DNA of 16,781 nucleotides. It comes from Microbacterium sp. (lineage in GTDB: Bacteria; Actinomycetota; Actinomycetes; Actinomycetales; Microbacteriaceae). The notes under the pieces were generated by a model. The model was not told the DNA's origin and did not search any database. It saw only the letters and a list, made by a program, of their open reading frames with translations. This document shows, one piece after another, positions 6,138 to 13,423 of this stretch. The stretch's first letter is position 1. Each line of letters begins with the position of its first letter. The stretch covers positions 1 through 16,781 of the forward strand of contig DQHP01000052.1 in the NCBI GenBank assembly GCA_003524435.1, given 5' to 3'. Both the position numbers and the translations under genes were made by a program.

Positions 6138-7208
6138 ATGACTCGCATTTCCGACTCAGGACACTCCGTCGCCATCGTCGGCGCCACCGGCCAGGTGGGC
6201 ACCGTGATGCGCGAGATTCTCGCAGAGCGCTCGTTCCCGATTCGGGAACTGCGGCTCTTCTCTTCGGCGCGCTCAGCAGGTAAGACGATCCAGTACGCCG
6301 GCGTGGACGTCGTCGTCGAGGACGTGGAAACAGCGGATGCTTCGGGCATCGACATCGCACTTTTCTCGGCCGGCGCCACGGCCAGCCGTGCCTACGCCGA
6401 CCGTTTCGCCGCAGCGGGTGCTGTCGTCATCGATAACTCCAGTGCGTGGCGCAACGACCCTGAGGTTCCTTTGGTGGTCAGTGAGGTCAACCCGCACGCA
6501 ATCGATGAGCGTCCGCGCGGCATCATCGCGAACCCCAACTGCACCACGATGGCGATTATGCCGGTGATCAAGCCGCTGGCTGAGGCCGCGGGTCTTGAGC
6601 GACTCATCGTCTCGACGTACCAGGCTGTGTCTGGATCCGGTCTTGCTGGCGCGCAGGAACTGCTCGGCCAGGTCGAAGGAGTGCTTGCCCAGGGCGACAC
6701 GCTGCGCCTCGTGCACGACGGCTCGGCTGTCGACTTCCCCGCACCGAACAACTACGTCGCACCGATCGCGTTCGACGTGATTCCGCTTGCTGGCTCGGTT
6801 GTCGACGACGGGCTGAACGAGACCGACGAAGAGAAGAAGCTCCGCAACGAGAGCCGCAAGATTCTCGGGCTTCCTGACCTCCGTGTAGCCGGCACCTGCG
6901 TGCGGGTGCCCGTCTTCACCGGGCACTCGCTGTCGATTCACGCCGAGTTCGCGCAGGACATCACCCCTGAGCGTGCGCGCGAGGTGCTCGCTGCTGCGCC
7001 CGGTGTGGAGCTGCAGGACGTGCCGACGCCGCTGCACGCCGCAGGAAAAGACCCGAGCTTCGTCGGTCGCATCCGGGCTGACCAGTCTGCTCCCGAGAAC
7101 AAGGGGCTGGTGCTGTTTGTCAGCAACGACAACCTTCGCAAGGGCGCGGCGCTGAACGCTGTGCAGATCGCAGAGATCGTTGCTGCGCGACTGAGCGTCG
7201 CCGCGTAG
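6138..7208 (+). CDS. asd: Aspartate-semialdehyde dehydrogenase
   Basis: Reduces aspartyl phosphate to aspartate semialdehyde with NADPH, the step after LysC and the branch toward lysine/diaminopimelate and threonine/methionine. The 356-residue protein shows the Rossmann motif GATGQVG (about 15-21), the catalytic cysteine C135 in ANPNCTTM, and the conserved CVRVPVFTGHS segment with R256 and H263. Length is normal for the family. The ATG has a good ribosome binding site (AAGGA at 6126-6130, seven bases upstream). The 143-base gap after the GNAT gene holds a repeat and a possible promoter, so expression may be partly independent of lysC. Pathway partners in the window are LysC upstream; dapA and hom are not present. 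Confidence 0.96.
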   Translation: MTRISDSGHSVAIVGATGQVGTVMREILAERSFPIRELRLFSSARSAGKTIQYAGVDVVVEDVETADASGIDIALFSAGATASRAYADRFAAAGAVVIDNSSAWRNDPEVPLVVSEVNPHAIDERPRGIIANPNCTTMAIMPVIKPLAEAAGLERLIVSTYQAVSGSGLAGAQELLGQVEGVLAQGDTLRLVHDGSAVDFPAPNNYVAPIAFDVIPLAGSVVDDGLNETDEEKKLRNESRKILGLPDLRVAGTCVRVPVFTGHSLSIHAEFAQDITPERAREVLAAAPGVELQDVPTPLHAAGKDPSFVGRIRADQSAPENKGLVLFVSNDNLRKGAALNAVQIAEIVAARLSVAA

Positions 7209-7270
7209 AAACGCGTTCTCGAGTCTCGCGCGGGGGAGGCACCTGGTTCGGGGGATGCGCGGGTGCGAAC

Positions 7271-7283
7271 TAGACTGGTCGGG
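7271..7283 (+). promoter_or_regulatory. Promoter -10 (TAGACT) of mqo with probable leaderless start
   Basis: TAGACT at 7271-7276 is followed by six bases and then the GTG start of mqo. Transcription starting about seven bases after the -10 box would begin at the start codon itself. No ribosome binding site precedes the GTG. This is the usual picture of a leaderless actinobacterial mRNA. The -35 region is poor. Confidence 0.6.
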
Positions 7284-8755
7284 TGACTGAATCCGTCGAC
7301 GTCGTCCTCATCGGTGGTGGCATTATGAGCGCCACACTGGGTACTCTGCTGCACGAACTCCAGCCTGACTGGAAGATCGTCGCTTTCGAGCGACTTTCAG
7401 ATGTGGCCCAGGAAAGCTCTAACCCGTGGAACAACGCGGGCACCGGCCATGCCGCCCTGTGTGAGTTGAACTACATGCCCAAGAATAGCGACGGTCCACT
7501 CGACCCCGCGAAGGCTGTCTCAATCAACGAGCAGTTCCAGCAGAGCCGCCAGTTCTGGTCGTCACTGGTCGATAAGGGCGTACTTGACGAGCCTTCCACC
7601 TTCATCAACGCGACTCCGCACATGACGTTCGTGCGGGGCGAGAAGGACGTCGCTTACCTCAAGGACCGCTACGAGGTTCTCAAGAAACAGCCGCTGTTCG
7701 ACGGCATCGAGTACAGCGAAGACTCCCGTGTCATTAACAAGTGGGCGCCGCTGCTTATGCAGAAGCGTCGCAAGGGTGAGGCATTTGCCGCGACGCGTGT
7801 GCCAGCCGGAACCGACGTCGACTTCGGCGCGCTCACGCATCAGCTGTTCGGCCACCTCGCAGACAGCGGTGTTGAGCTCCGCACCAACCAGGAAGTGCGC
7901 GCACTCAAGAAGCAGAAGGACGGTAGCTGGGATGTCTCATTCCGCCGCTCTCTCGGCCGCACTCCCGGCAAGGTGAACGCGAAGTTTGTCTTCGTGGGCG
8001 CGGGCGGTTGGGCATTGAAGATGCTGCAGCGCTCTGGCATCCCTGAGATCAAGGGCTACGGCGTTTTCCCGATCGGTGGGCAGTTCCTCAAGACCTCCAA
8101 CCCGGCCGTGGTCGCGCAGCACCAGGCCAAGGTCTACTCGCAGGCATCCGTCGGCGCTCCGCCGATGTCGGTGCCGCACCTTGATACCCGTGTTGTCGAT
8201 GGTGAAGCATCCCTACTTTTCGGGCCCTTTGCGACCTTCAGCCCGAAGTTCCTCAAGAACGGCTCGATGCTCGACATTGTCACGCAGGTACGCACGCACA
8301 ACCTGTGGCCGATGCTTCGGGTCGCGTTCGCGAATCCCGATCTGATCACGTACCTCCTCGGCGAGTTGACCAAGACGCATCGCAAGAAGGTCGACAGCCT
8401 GCGTGTCTTCATGCCCACGGCGAAGGACGAGGACTGGACTCTCATCGAAGCCGGTCAGCGTGCGCAGGTCATGAAGAAGGATGCGAAGAAGGGCGGCGTG
8501 CTGCAGTTCGGAACCGAGGTTGTCTCGGCAGCTGACGGCACAATCGCTGGCCTCCTGGGTGCCTCACCGGGGGCGTCAACGGCTGTGCCGATCATGTTGA
8601 ACCTGCTGGAGAAGTGCTTCCCGGAGCAGTACTCCGGTTGGGAGCCTGCACTGCGCGAACTCATCCCGACGTACGGCGAGAAGCTGAACGAGAATGAGGC
8701 TGCGGCAGAGAAGTCGATCGCGTCCACTGCGGCTACTCTCGGCATTTCGAAGTAG
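7283..8755 (+). CDS. mqo: Malate:quinone oxidoreductase
   Basis: A membrane-associated FAD enzyme that oxidises L-malate to oxaloacetate and passes electrons to quinone, serving both the citric acid cycle and the respiratory chain. The 490-residue length is typical. The FAD-binding fingerprint is seen at the N-terminus (VVLIGGGIMSATLG, residues 8-20), followed by the family's ERL and NAGTGHAALCELNY segments, VPAGTDVDFGALT, and a second dinucleotide-binding stretch VFVGAGGWALK. The C-terminus carries LLGASPGASTAVPIML, also typical. The GTG at 7283 is chosen because it matches the family start and lies directly after a -10 box. A 74-base gap separates it from asd. tdk follows nine bases after the stop, so the two may be co-transcribed. 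No frame breaks are seen. Confidence 0.96.
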   Translation: MTESVDVVLIGGGIMSATLGTLLHELQPDWKIVAFERLSDVAQESSNPWNNAGTGHAALCELNYMPKNSDGPLDPAKAVSINEQFQQSRQFWSSLVDKGVLDEPSTFINATPHMTFVRGEKDVAYLKDRYEVLKKQPLFDGIEYSEDSRVINKWAPLLMQKRRKGEAFAATRVPAGTDVDFGALTHQLFGHLADSGVELRTNQEVRALKKQKDGSWDVSFRRSLGRTPGKVNAKFVFVGAGGWALKMLQRSGIPEIKGYGVFPIGGQFLKTSNPAVVAQHQAKVYSQASVGAPPMSVPHLDTRVVDGEASLLFGPFATFSPKFLKNGSMLDIVTQVRTHNLWPMLRVAFANPDLITYLLGELTKTHRKKVDSLRVFMPTAKDEDWTLIEAGQRAQVMKKDAKKGGVLQFGTEVVSAADGTIAGLLGASPGASTAVPIMLNLLEKCFPEQYSGWEPALRELIPTYGEKLNENEAAAEKSIASTAATLGISK

Positions 8756-8764
8756 CGCGGCGCC

Positions 8765-9418
8765 GTGGCGAAGCTGTACTTCCGCTACGGGGCGATGAAC
8801 TCCGGCAAATCGACGGCGCTGCTGCAGGCGGCGTACAACTATGAAGAGCGCGGGCAGCGGGTATTGCTCGCTAAGCCTGAGATCGACACCAAGGGTGCCG
8901 CTCAGGTTGAAAGCCGACTTGGGATGACGCGGCAGGTCGATTTTCTGATCCCTGCTGATGGTGATGCGCGGGCGCTATTTCATGATGAGCGCGAGCGGAT
9001 GCAGCGCCGAAACGACGAGGGACTGCTCCCAGCCGACCCGATCGATGTCGCGTGTCTCCTCATTGACGAGGCACAGTTTCTCACCGCCGCTCAGGTCGAT
9101 GATCTCTTTCGTATTGCGGTGGATGATGGCATCCCCGTCATCGCCTATGGCATTCGGAATGATTTCCTGACCCATGCGTTCCCCGGCTCGGCCCGGCTGC
9201 TCGCGATTGCGCATTCATTGGAAGAGCTCAAAACGATTTGCCGGTGCGGGCGCAAGGCCGTCTTCAACGGTCGAGTCATCAATGGCACGTTCGTCTTTGA
9301 CGGTGACCAGGTCGCGATCGATGAGGGGGCCACCGGGGGAGCGCCCGCCGATGTCGTCACCTACGAATCTCTCTGCGGCCACTGCTACCTCGAAGAGTCT
9401 GGCGGACGCCTGGGCTGA
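8765..9418 (+). CDS. tdk: Thymidine kinase
   Basis: Phosphorylates thymidine to dTMP with ATP in pyrimidine salvage. The 217-residue protein has the P-loop GAMNSGKS (residues 9-16), the DEAQF motif (D101, E102 as the likely catalytic base), a lasso region and a structural zinc site made of C159, C161, C204 and C207 (ICRCGRKA and LCGHC). This matches the type II (TK1-like) bacterial enzyme. The GTG start is nine bases after the mqo stop and lacks an obvious ribosome binding site; the next in-frame ATG falls inside the P-loop and cannot be the start. Translation probably depends on coupling to mqo. The pairing with mqo has no evident metabolic logic. The gene ends 76 bases before the lldR start. 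Confidence 0.94.
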   Translation: MAKLYFRYGAMNSGKSTALLQAAYNYEERGQRVLLAKPEIDTKGAAQVESRLGMTRQVDFLIPADGDARALFHDERERMQRRNDEGLLPADPIDVACLLIDEAQFLTAAQVDDLFRIAVDDGIPVIAYGIRNDFLTHAFPGSARLLAIAHSLEELKTICRCGRKAVFNGRVINGTFVFDGDQVAIDEGATGGAPADVVTYESLCGHCYLEESGGRLG

Positions 9419-9441
9419 GATTTGGCACCGCCTGCCCTTCG

Positions 9442-9471
9442 TTTGCGTGGTCTGACCACACGCGATACGCT
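9442..9471 (+). promoter_or_regulatory. Putative lldRD promoter
   Basis: TTTGCG (9442-9447) and TACGCT (9466-9471) with an 18-base spacer make a plausible -35/-10 pair. The first palindromic operator overlaps the end of the -35 box and the spacer, and the -10 box overlaps the first bases of the second operator. Transcription would begin near 9478, inside the second operator. The box scores are moderate. Confidence 0.5.
9447..9459. promoter_or_regulatory. FadR/LldR-type operator 1
   Basis: GTGGTCTGACCAC is a perfect 13-base palindrome centred on 9453. It contains the TGGT-N3-ACCA core that FadR/LldR-family GntR regulators bind. It lies in the promoter spacer upstream of the regulator gene and is nearly identical to operator 2. 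The regulator encoded downstream is the likely ligand. Confidence 0.8.
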
Positions 9472-9486
9472 GTGGTCTGACCACAG
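9470..9486. promoter_or_regulatory. FadR/LldR-type operator 2
   Basis: CTGTGGTCTGACCACAG is a perfect 17-base palindrome centred on 9478, 25 bases from the centre of operator 1. It covers the expected transcription start. Its right arm shares bases with the ribosome binding site AGGAGG (9485-9490). The two sites 25 bases apart, about two and a half helical turns, could be held together by a regulator tetramer or loop. Confidence 0.82.
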
Positions 9487-9494
9487 GAGGGGTA

Positions 9495-10211
9495 ATGGCA
9501 GAACGCGCATGGCGCACGGTGCTCGAGCACATCGAACGCGACCTCCTCGAAGGGCGCCTCGGCCCCGGCGACCGTCTGCCCTCTGAGCGAGACCTTTCTG
9601 CCGATCTCGGCGTGGGCCGCTCGAGTGTGCGCGAGGCGTTGCGAGTGCTGGAGGTCATGGGCCTCATCCGCACCGCGACAGGCTCAGGGCCGTCCTCCGG
9701 CGCGATCGTGATCGCTACGCCCTCCGGGGGCATGTCGACCTTGCTGCGCCTCCAGGTGGCCGCGCAGGGCTTCCCGCTGGGCGATGTCGTGAAGACCCGT
9801 CTTGTGCTGGAGACAACTGTCGCGGCATCCCTCGCCGCAGATCCGGCGCGTGACACCGCTGACGCGCATCGCGTGCTCGTTGCGATGGATGCCGCAGATC
9901 TCACTGCCGAGGAGTTCCTCGCTCTCGACGCGCAATTGCATCTCGCCCTGGCCGAAGCATCCGGAAATACGGTGATCGCCGCAATGATGGCGGGGCTGCG
10001 CACTTCCATTGAGTCCTACGTGCAGGCCGCCGCGGCAGGGATCCCCGACTGGCAGGCGATGGTAGAACGCCTTCGTGCTGAGCATCACGCGCTCCTCGCC
10101 GCAATCGACGCGGGCGAATCGGATGCTGCGCGCACACTGGTCCACGACCACATCACCGGTTATTACACGACCGCGGGCCTGACCCGCGTGACACCCACAC
10201 AAACCCACTGA
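9495..10211 (+). CDS. lldR: GntR-family (FadR/FCD subfamily) regulator, likely lactate-responsive LldR
   Basis: A 238-residue transcription repressor. The N-terminal winged helix-turn-helix (about 1-75) contains GDRLPSERDLSADLGVGRSSVREALRVLE, the GntR signature. The C-terminal FCD ligand domain (about 97-224) carries the likely metal-binding residues D145, H149, H197 or H198 and H219. In characterised LldR proteins these hold zinc near the L-lactate site. The ATG has a strong ribosome binding site (AGGAGG, four-base spacer). Two palindromic operators overlap its promoter, so it very likely represses itself and the downstream lldD, with release by L-lactate. lldD follows after ten bases. The name rests on family plus neighbour; a regulator of another hydroxy acid is possible. 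Confidence 0.85.
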   Translation: MAERAWRTVLEHIERDLLEGRLGPGDRLPSERDLSADLGVGRSSVREALRVLEVMGLIRTATGSGPSSGAIVIATPSGGMSTLLRLQVAAQGFPLGDVVKTRLVLETTVAASLAADPARDTADAHRVLVAMDAADLTAEEFLALDAQLHLALAEASGNTVIAAMMAGLRTSIESYVQAAAAGIPDWQAMVERLRAEHHALLAAIDAGESDAARTLVHDHITGYYTTAGLTRVTPTQTH

Positions 10212-10221
10212 GAGGAACATC

Positions 10222-11481
10222 ATGGTCAAGCGCCAGTTGCCCAACCCGGTCGAGCTCCTCGATCTGATGAAGTTTAAAAAGCCCGAGTTCGACGGCAGAA
10301 AGCGTCGCCTTGACGCCGCTCTGACGATCAACGATCTGCGTTCGATCGCTAAACGTCGCACGCCTAAGGCCGCTTTCGACTACACCGACGGCTCGGCAGA
10401 GGGCGAGATCTCGCTTACGCGTGCGCGGCAGGCTTTTGAAGACGTGGAGTTTCACCCCGGCATCCTGCGTCCAGCGCCGACCGTGGACACGAGTGTTGAG
10501 ATCCTCGGCGCACCTAGCGCTCTTCCCTTCGGTATCGCGCCCACTGGCTTTACGCGGCTGATGCAGACCGAGGGCGAGATTGCCGGCGCCGGGGCAGCCG
10601 CTGCCGCTGGAATCCCCTTCACCCTCTCGACACTCGGCACGACGTCGATTGAAGAAGTCAAAGCAGCCAACCCCCACGGACGCAACTGGTTCCAGCTGTA
10701 CGTCATGCGCGACCGAGAGATCTCCTACGAACTCACCCGTCGTGCGGCCGCATCCGGCTTCGACACGCTGCACTTCACCGTCGACACCCCGGTGGCGGGC
10801 GCACGCCTGCGCGACAAGCGCAATGGTTTCAGCATCCCGCCGCAGCTCACGCTCGGCACGATTATCAACGCGATTCCTCGCCCCTGGTGGTGGTTTGATT
10901 TCCTCACCACGCCGAAGCTTGAGTTCGCATCGCTCAGCACTACAGGTGGCACCGTCGGCGAACTTTTGGATGCTGCAATGGACCCCACGATCAGCTACGA
11001 CGACCTTGCGGTGATCCGTGACATCTGGCCGGGCAAGATCGTCATCAAGGGAGTCCAGAACGTCGAGGATGCTATGCGCCTTCGCGATGAAGGTGTCGAT
11101 GGGATCGTGCTTTCCAACCACGGCGGTCGCCAGCTTGACCGTGCGCCGATCCCGTTCCACTTGCTGCCCAGCGTGCGCGCGGCAGTCGGAGATGACTTCA
11201 CGGTCATGGTTGACACCGGCATCATGAATGGCGCTGACATCGTGGCATCCGTGGCGCTTGGCGCAGACTTCACGCTCATCGGGCGTGCGTACCTGTACGG
11301 CCTGATGGCTGGCGGACGTCAGGGAGTGGATCGCACGATCGAGATCCTGCGCACCGAGATTGAGCGCACGATGCGGTTGCTGGGTGTTTCTTCGCTTGCC
11401 GAACTTGAACCGGGCCACGTCACGCAGTTGCAGCGGCTGACGCCGATCGCAAAGGTGGCCGCGCAGGCAGTCGTGAGCTGA
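10222..11481 (+). CDS. lldD: FMN-dependent alpha-hydroxy acid dehydrogenase, probable quinone-linked L-lactate dehydrogenase
   Basis: Oxidises an L-2-hydroxy acid, most likely L-lactate to pyruvate, with electrons passed to the respiratory chain. The 419-residue TIM-barrel protein keeps the family residues: Y54 (AFDYTDGSAEGE), Y160 (WFQLYVMRD), K276 (VIKGVQN), and the catalytic pair H300 and R303 in LSNHGGRQLDRAP. The flavin phosphate region reads VDTGIMNGADIV, where many relatives have DGGIRxG; as I recall this Met form (M335) is normal for actinobacterial LldD (for example Rv1872c). The tract PWWWF near 221-225 may help membrane contact. The ATG has a GAGAGGAA ribosome binding site. It is the last gene of the lldRD operon, and no lactate permease is seen next to it. 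It converges on the HAD gene with a 24-base gap. Confidence 0.9.
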   Translation: MVKRQLPNPVELLDLMKFKKPEFDGRKRRLDAALTINDLRSIAKRRTPKAAFDYTDGSAEGEISLTRARQAFEDVEFHPGILRPAPTVDTSVEILGAPSALPFGIAPTGFTRLMQTEGEIAGAGAAAAAGIPFTLSTLGTTSIEEVKAANPHGRNWFQLYVMRDREISYELTRRAAASGFDTLHFTVDTPVAGARLRDKRNGFSIPPQLTLGTIINAIPRPWWWFDFLTTPKLEFASLSTTGGTVGELLDAAMDPTISYDDLAVIRDIWPGKIVIKGVQNVEDAMRLRDEGVDGIVLSNHGGRQLDRAPIPFHLLPSVRAAVGDDFTVMVDTGIMNGADIVASVALGADFTLIGRAYLYGLMAGGRQGVDRTIEILRTEIERTMRLLGVSSLAELEPGHVTQLQRLTPIAKVAAQAVVS

Positions 11482-11505
11482 CCCGCAGGGGGAAGGATGC
11501 CGCCG

Positions 11506-12261
11506 CTACAGCGTCTTGAGCAGCTCGTCGAGTTTGTCGGCGGTATCTTCCCACCCGGTCACCGCGATCGAGCGAACGCCGAGGGCGAGTACGGGATAGT
11601 CGTTGCCGCCTTCGTCGAGGCGGTCGCCGTAAAACAGCATGTCGCTGAGGGGGACGCCGGTGTGCTCAGCGAGCGCCGTCATCCCATAGGCCTTGTCGAT
11701 GCCAGCACGGGTGATGTCAATTGACGTCGAACCACCGGAGCGCACTTCGAGGCCGGGGAGGCGTGCAGCGACGGCGTCGCGCAGCTGTGCGCGCTTCGCG
11801 CCGGACGGATCCCACTGGTGCTTCGCCTCGCCCGGAGCTTTCTGCCCGAGTGCGGAGAACGTGATCTGCGAACCGCGGTCTTCGAGAATGTCGCCCCAGG
11901 GATTCGGCTCCCAAAACCCGAGGCGCTCGGCTTCTTCACGCAGGGCCAGCAGCGCAGCATCCTTCTGCTCATCAGAAAGATCGTGCGCGTAGATGGCGAC
12001 GAAATCCTCGCCGTCGTGGCGCAGGTAACGTGTGCCGCACGTGGGCAGCAGGTGCAGTCGGCCGAGCTGGTCGGCATTGGCATCGCTGAGCTGAGCGATC
12101 ACCTGAGAGCGGAACTGCGGTTCATTGCCGCCGGAGATAATCGCGACGCTGACGCGCTCAAGTAGCGTTTCGAGGAGGGCGACGATGCGCGGATCAATCA
12201 CGGCCTTGGACGGCGCGAGAGTGTCATCGAGGTCGAAGGCGACAAGACGGGGCGAAGTCAT
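11506..12261 (-). CDS. HAD-superfamily hydrolase, IIB type, phosphomannomutase-like
   Basis: A 251-residue haloacid dehalogenase-fold phosphatase or mutase. Motif I is AFDLDDTLAPS with D10 and D12; motif II is S43 (IISGG); motif III is K190 (GIDKAYG) with motif IV D213 (YGDRLDEGGNDYPV). The 'GGNDY' stretch and the IIB cap between about 85 and 185 resemble eukaryotic-type phosphomannomutase, and FDLDDTLAPSK fits that group too. It could isomerise mannose 6-phosphate/1-phosphate or hydrolyse a sugar phosphate; the sequence cannot decide. The ATG at 12261 has GGAGA upstream. A terminator separates it from the tRNA-Pro gene upstream on the same strand. It converges on lldD, with no recognisable terminator in the 24-base gap. 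Confidence 0.85.
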   Translation of the reverse strand: MTSPRLVAFDLDDTLAPSKAVIDPRIVALLETLLERVSVAIISGGNEPQFRSQVIAQLSDANADQLGRLHLLPTCGTRYLRHDGEDFVAIYAHDLSDEQKDAALLALREEAERLGFWEPNPWGDILEDRGSQITFSALGQKAPGEAKHQWDPSGAKRAQLRDAVAARLPGLEVRSGGSTSIDITRAGIDKAYGMTALAEHTGVPLSDMLFYGDRLDEGGNDYPVLALGVRSIAVTGWEDTADKLDELLKTL

Positions 12262-12295
12262 GATGTCTCCAGATCAGATCGGCGATCCACACGGA

Positions 12296-12325
12296 TATAA
12301 AAAGAGCCGCCCCGGAGGGCGGCCC
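12296..12325 (-). terminator. Intrinsic terminator after tRNA-Pro
   Basis: On the minus strand, a 9-base stem (GGGCCGCCC with GGGCGGCTC, one G-T pair) closes a four-base loop and is followed by TTTTTATA. The stem occupies 12304-12325 and the T-tract 12296-12303. It lies 10 bases after the tRNA 3' end and before the HAD gene, and so should end the tRNA transcript. Confidence 0.9.
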
Positions 12326-12334
12326 TACTGCAAC

Positions 12335-12411
<77 letters not shown>

Positions 12412-12424
12412 TTGCAACCGTTTG

Positions 12425-12454
12425 AGTCTACAGGGAAATATCTGCCGCACCGAA
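12425..12454 (-). promoter_or_regulatory. Promoter of tRNA-Pro
   Basis: On the minus strand, TAGACT (12430-12425) lies 13 bases before the mature tRNA 5' end, so transcription would start about seven bases before the tRNA. A weak -35 (TTCGGT, 12454-12449) lies 18 bases upstream. The -10 matches those before mqo and asd. Confidence 0.55.
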
Positions 12455-12472
12455 TCGACGCGGCCGTACAGA

Positions 12473-13423
12473 TCACGCGGGCGTGTCTCGTGCCGTCAGT
12501 GTCAGCAGCGTCGCTTCAGGTCGACACGCGAAACGCACGGGGGCGTAAATCGAATGCCCGCAGCCCGCGCTGACGTTCAGTGGGATGCTACGACCATCGT
12601 GCGACCAGGTGCTGAGGCCCTTGGCCTGCTTCAACGGGATGTCACAGTTCGCGACGAGAGTGCCGTAGCCGGGGAGACACACCTGGCCGCCGTGCGTGTG
12701 GCCGCCGAAGATCGCCTGGGCGCCGAGATCGGTGAAGCCGTTGAGCACGCGCTGGTAGGGGGCGTGTGTGACGCCCAGGAGCGGTGTGGCGGCCTCTCTT
12801 TTGCCGAGCGCGGCGATGGCATCGGGCAGGACGTCGAGGTCATCCCAATCGCGGTGCGCATCGTTGACTCCGAAAAGATCGACTGTATTGCCCCCGACCG
12901 AAAGTCGTACGGCGGCATTGTTCAAACTGTGCCAGCCGAGCTCGTCGGTGAAGTAGGCATCCAGGCTGTCGGTGTCGAGCTGTTCTGGCTCGCGGTGCAT
13001 CAGTGATGGGCCACCGAAATAGCGCAGCGGGTTACGGGGAGTGGCGCCGTAGACATCGTTCGAACCGTGCACGAAGACGCCCGGTACGCCCGCAAACGCG
13101 TCGAACGAACGGCGGATGCCAGCCAGGCCATCTCGGTGTCCGAGGTTGTCGCCGGTGTTGATGACGACGTCGGGTTCGAGTTCAGCCAGGGAGGACAGCC
13201 AGTTCTGTTTGCGGTGCTGCCACGGGGCCATATGCGCATCAGAGACGTGCAGGACGCGGAGGGGCGTAGAGCCGGGCGCCAACGTCGCGGCAGAGGCTTC
13301 TCGCACCGTGAACAGGTATCGCTCGATCCCGATACCCCACACCGCGCACGCCACGCCAGCGACCCCCACCGCGCCGAGCGCGATGAGGGCCGGATGGACC
13401 GAGGCGGGTGAGCTTACGCGCAC
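12473..13423 (-). CDS. Membrane-anchored metallophosphoesterase
   Basis: A 316-residue phosphoesterase of the calcineurin-like fold. A single hydrophobic segment near residues 12-33 looks like an N-terminal anchor. The metal-binding motifs follow: D62 and H64 (HVSDAHM), D92 (INTGDN), N122 (GSND in place of the common GNHE), H220 (GVTHAP) and H242/H244 (GGHTHGGQV). Relatives act on lipid A precursors or cell-envelope phosphates; the substrate here is unknown. The GTG start overlaps the PBP stop by 10 bases, so it is probably translated by coupling with the PBP gene. The same pairing is found in Mycobacterium (ponA2 and the next gene, as I recall), which suggests a role at the cell envelope. 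A small alternative is a later start. Confidence 0.9.
   Translation of the reverse strand: MRVSSPASVHPALIALGAVGVAGVACAVWGIGIERYLFTVREASAATLAPGSTPLRVLHVSDAHMAPWQHRKQNWLSSLAELEPDVVINTGDNLGHRDGLAGIRRSFDAFAGVPGVFVHGSNDVYGATPRNPLRYFGGPSLMHREPEQLDTDSLDAYFTDELGWHSLNNAAVRLSVGGNTVDLFGVNDAHRDWDDLDVLPDAIAALGKREAATPLLGVTHAPYQRVLNGFTDLGAQAIFGGHTHGGQVCLPGYGTLVANCDIPLKQAKGLSTWSHDGRSIPLNVSAGCGHSIYAPVRFACRPEATLLTLTARDTPA

Noticed and set aside
10153..11418. Long open frame (421 codons) on the minus strand opposite lldD
   Set aside because: It mirrors lldD exactly, has an arginine/histidine-rich translation unlike any family, and no ribosome binding site. It is a GC-driven shadow frame.
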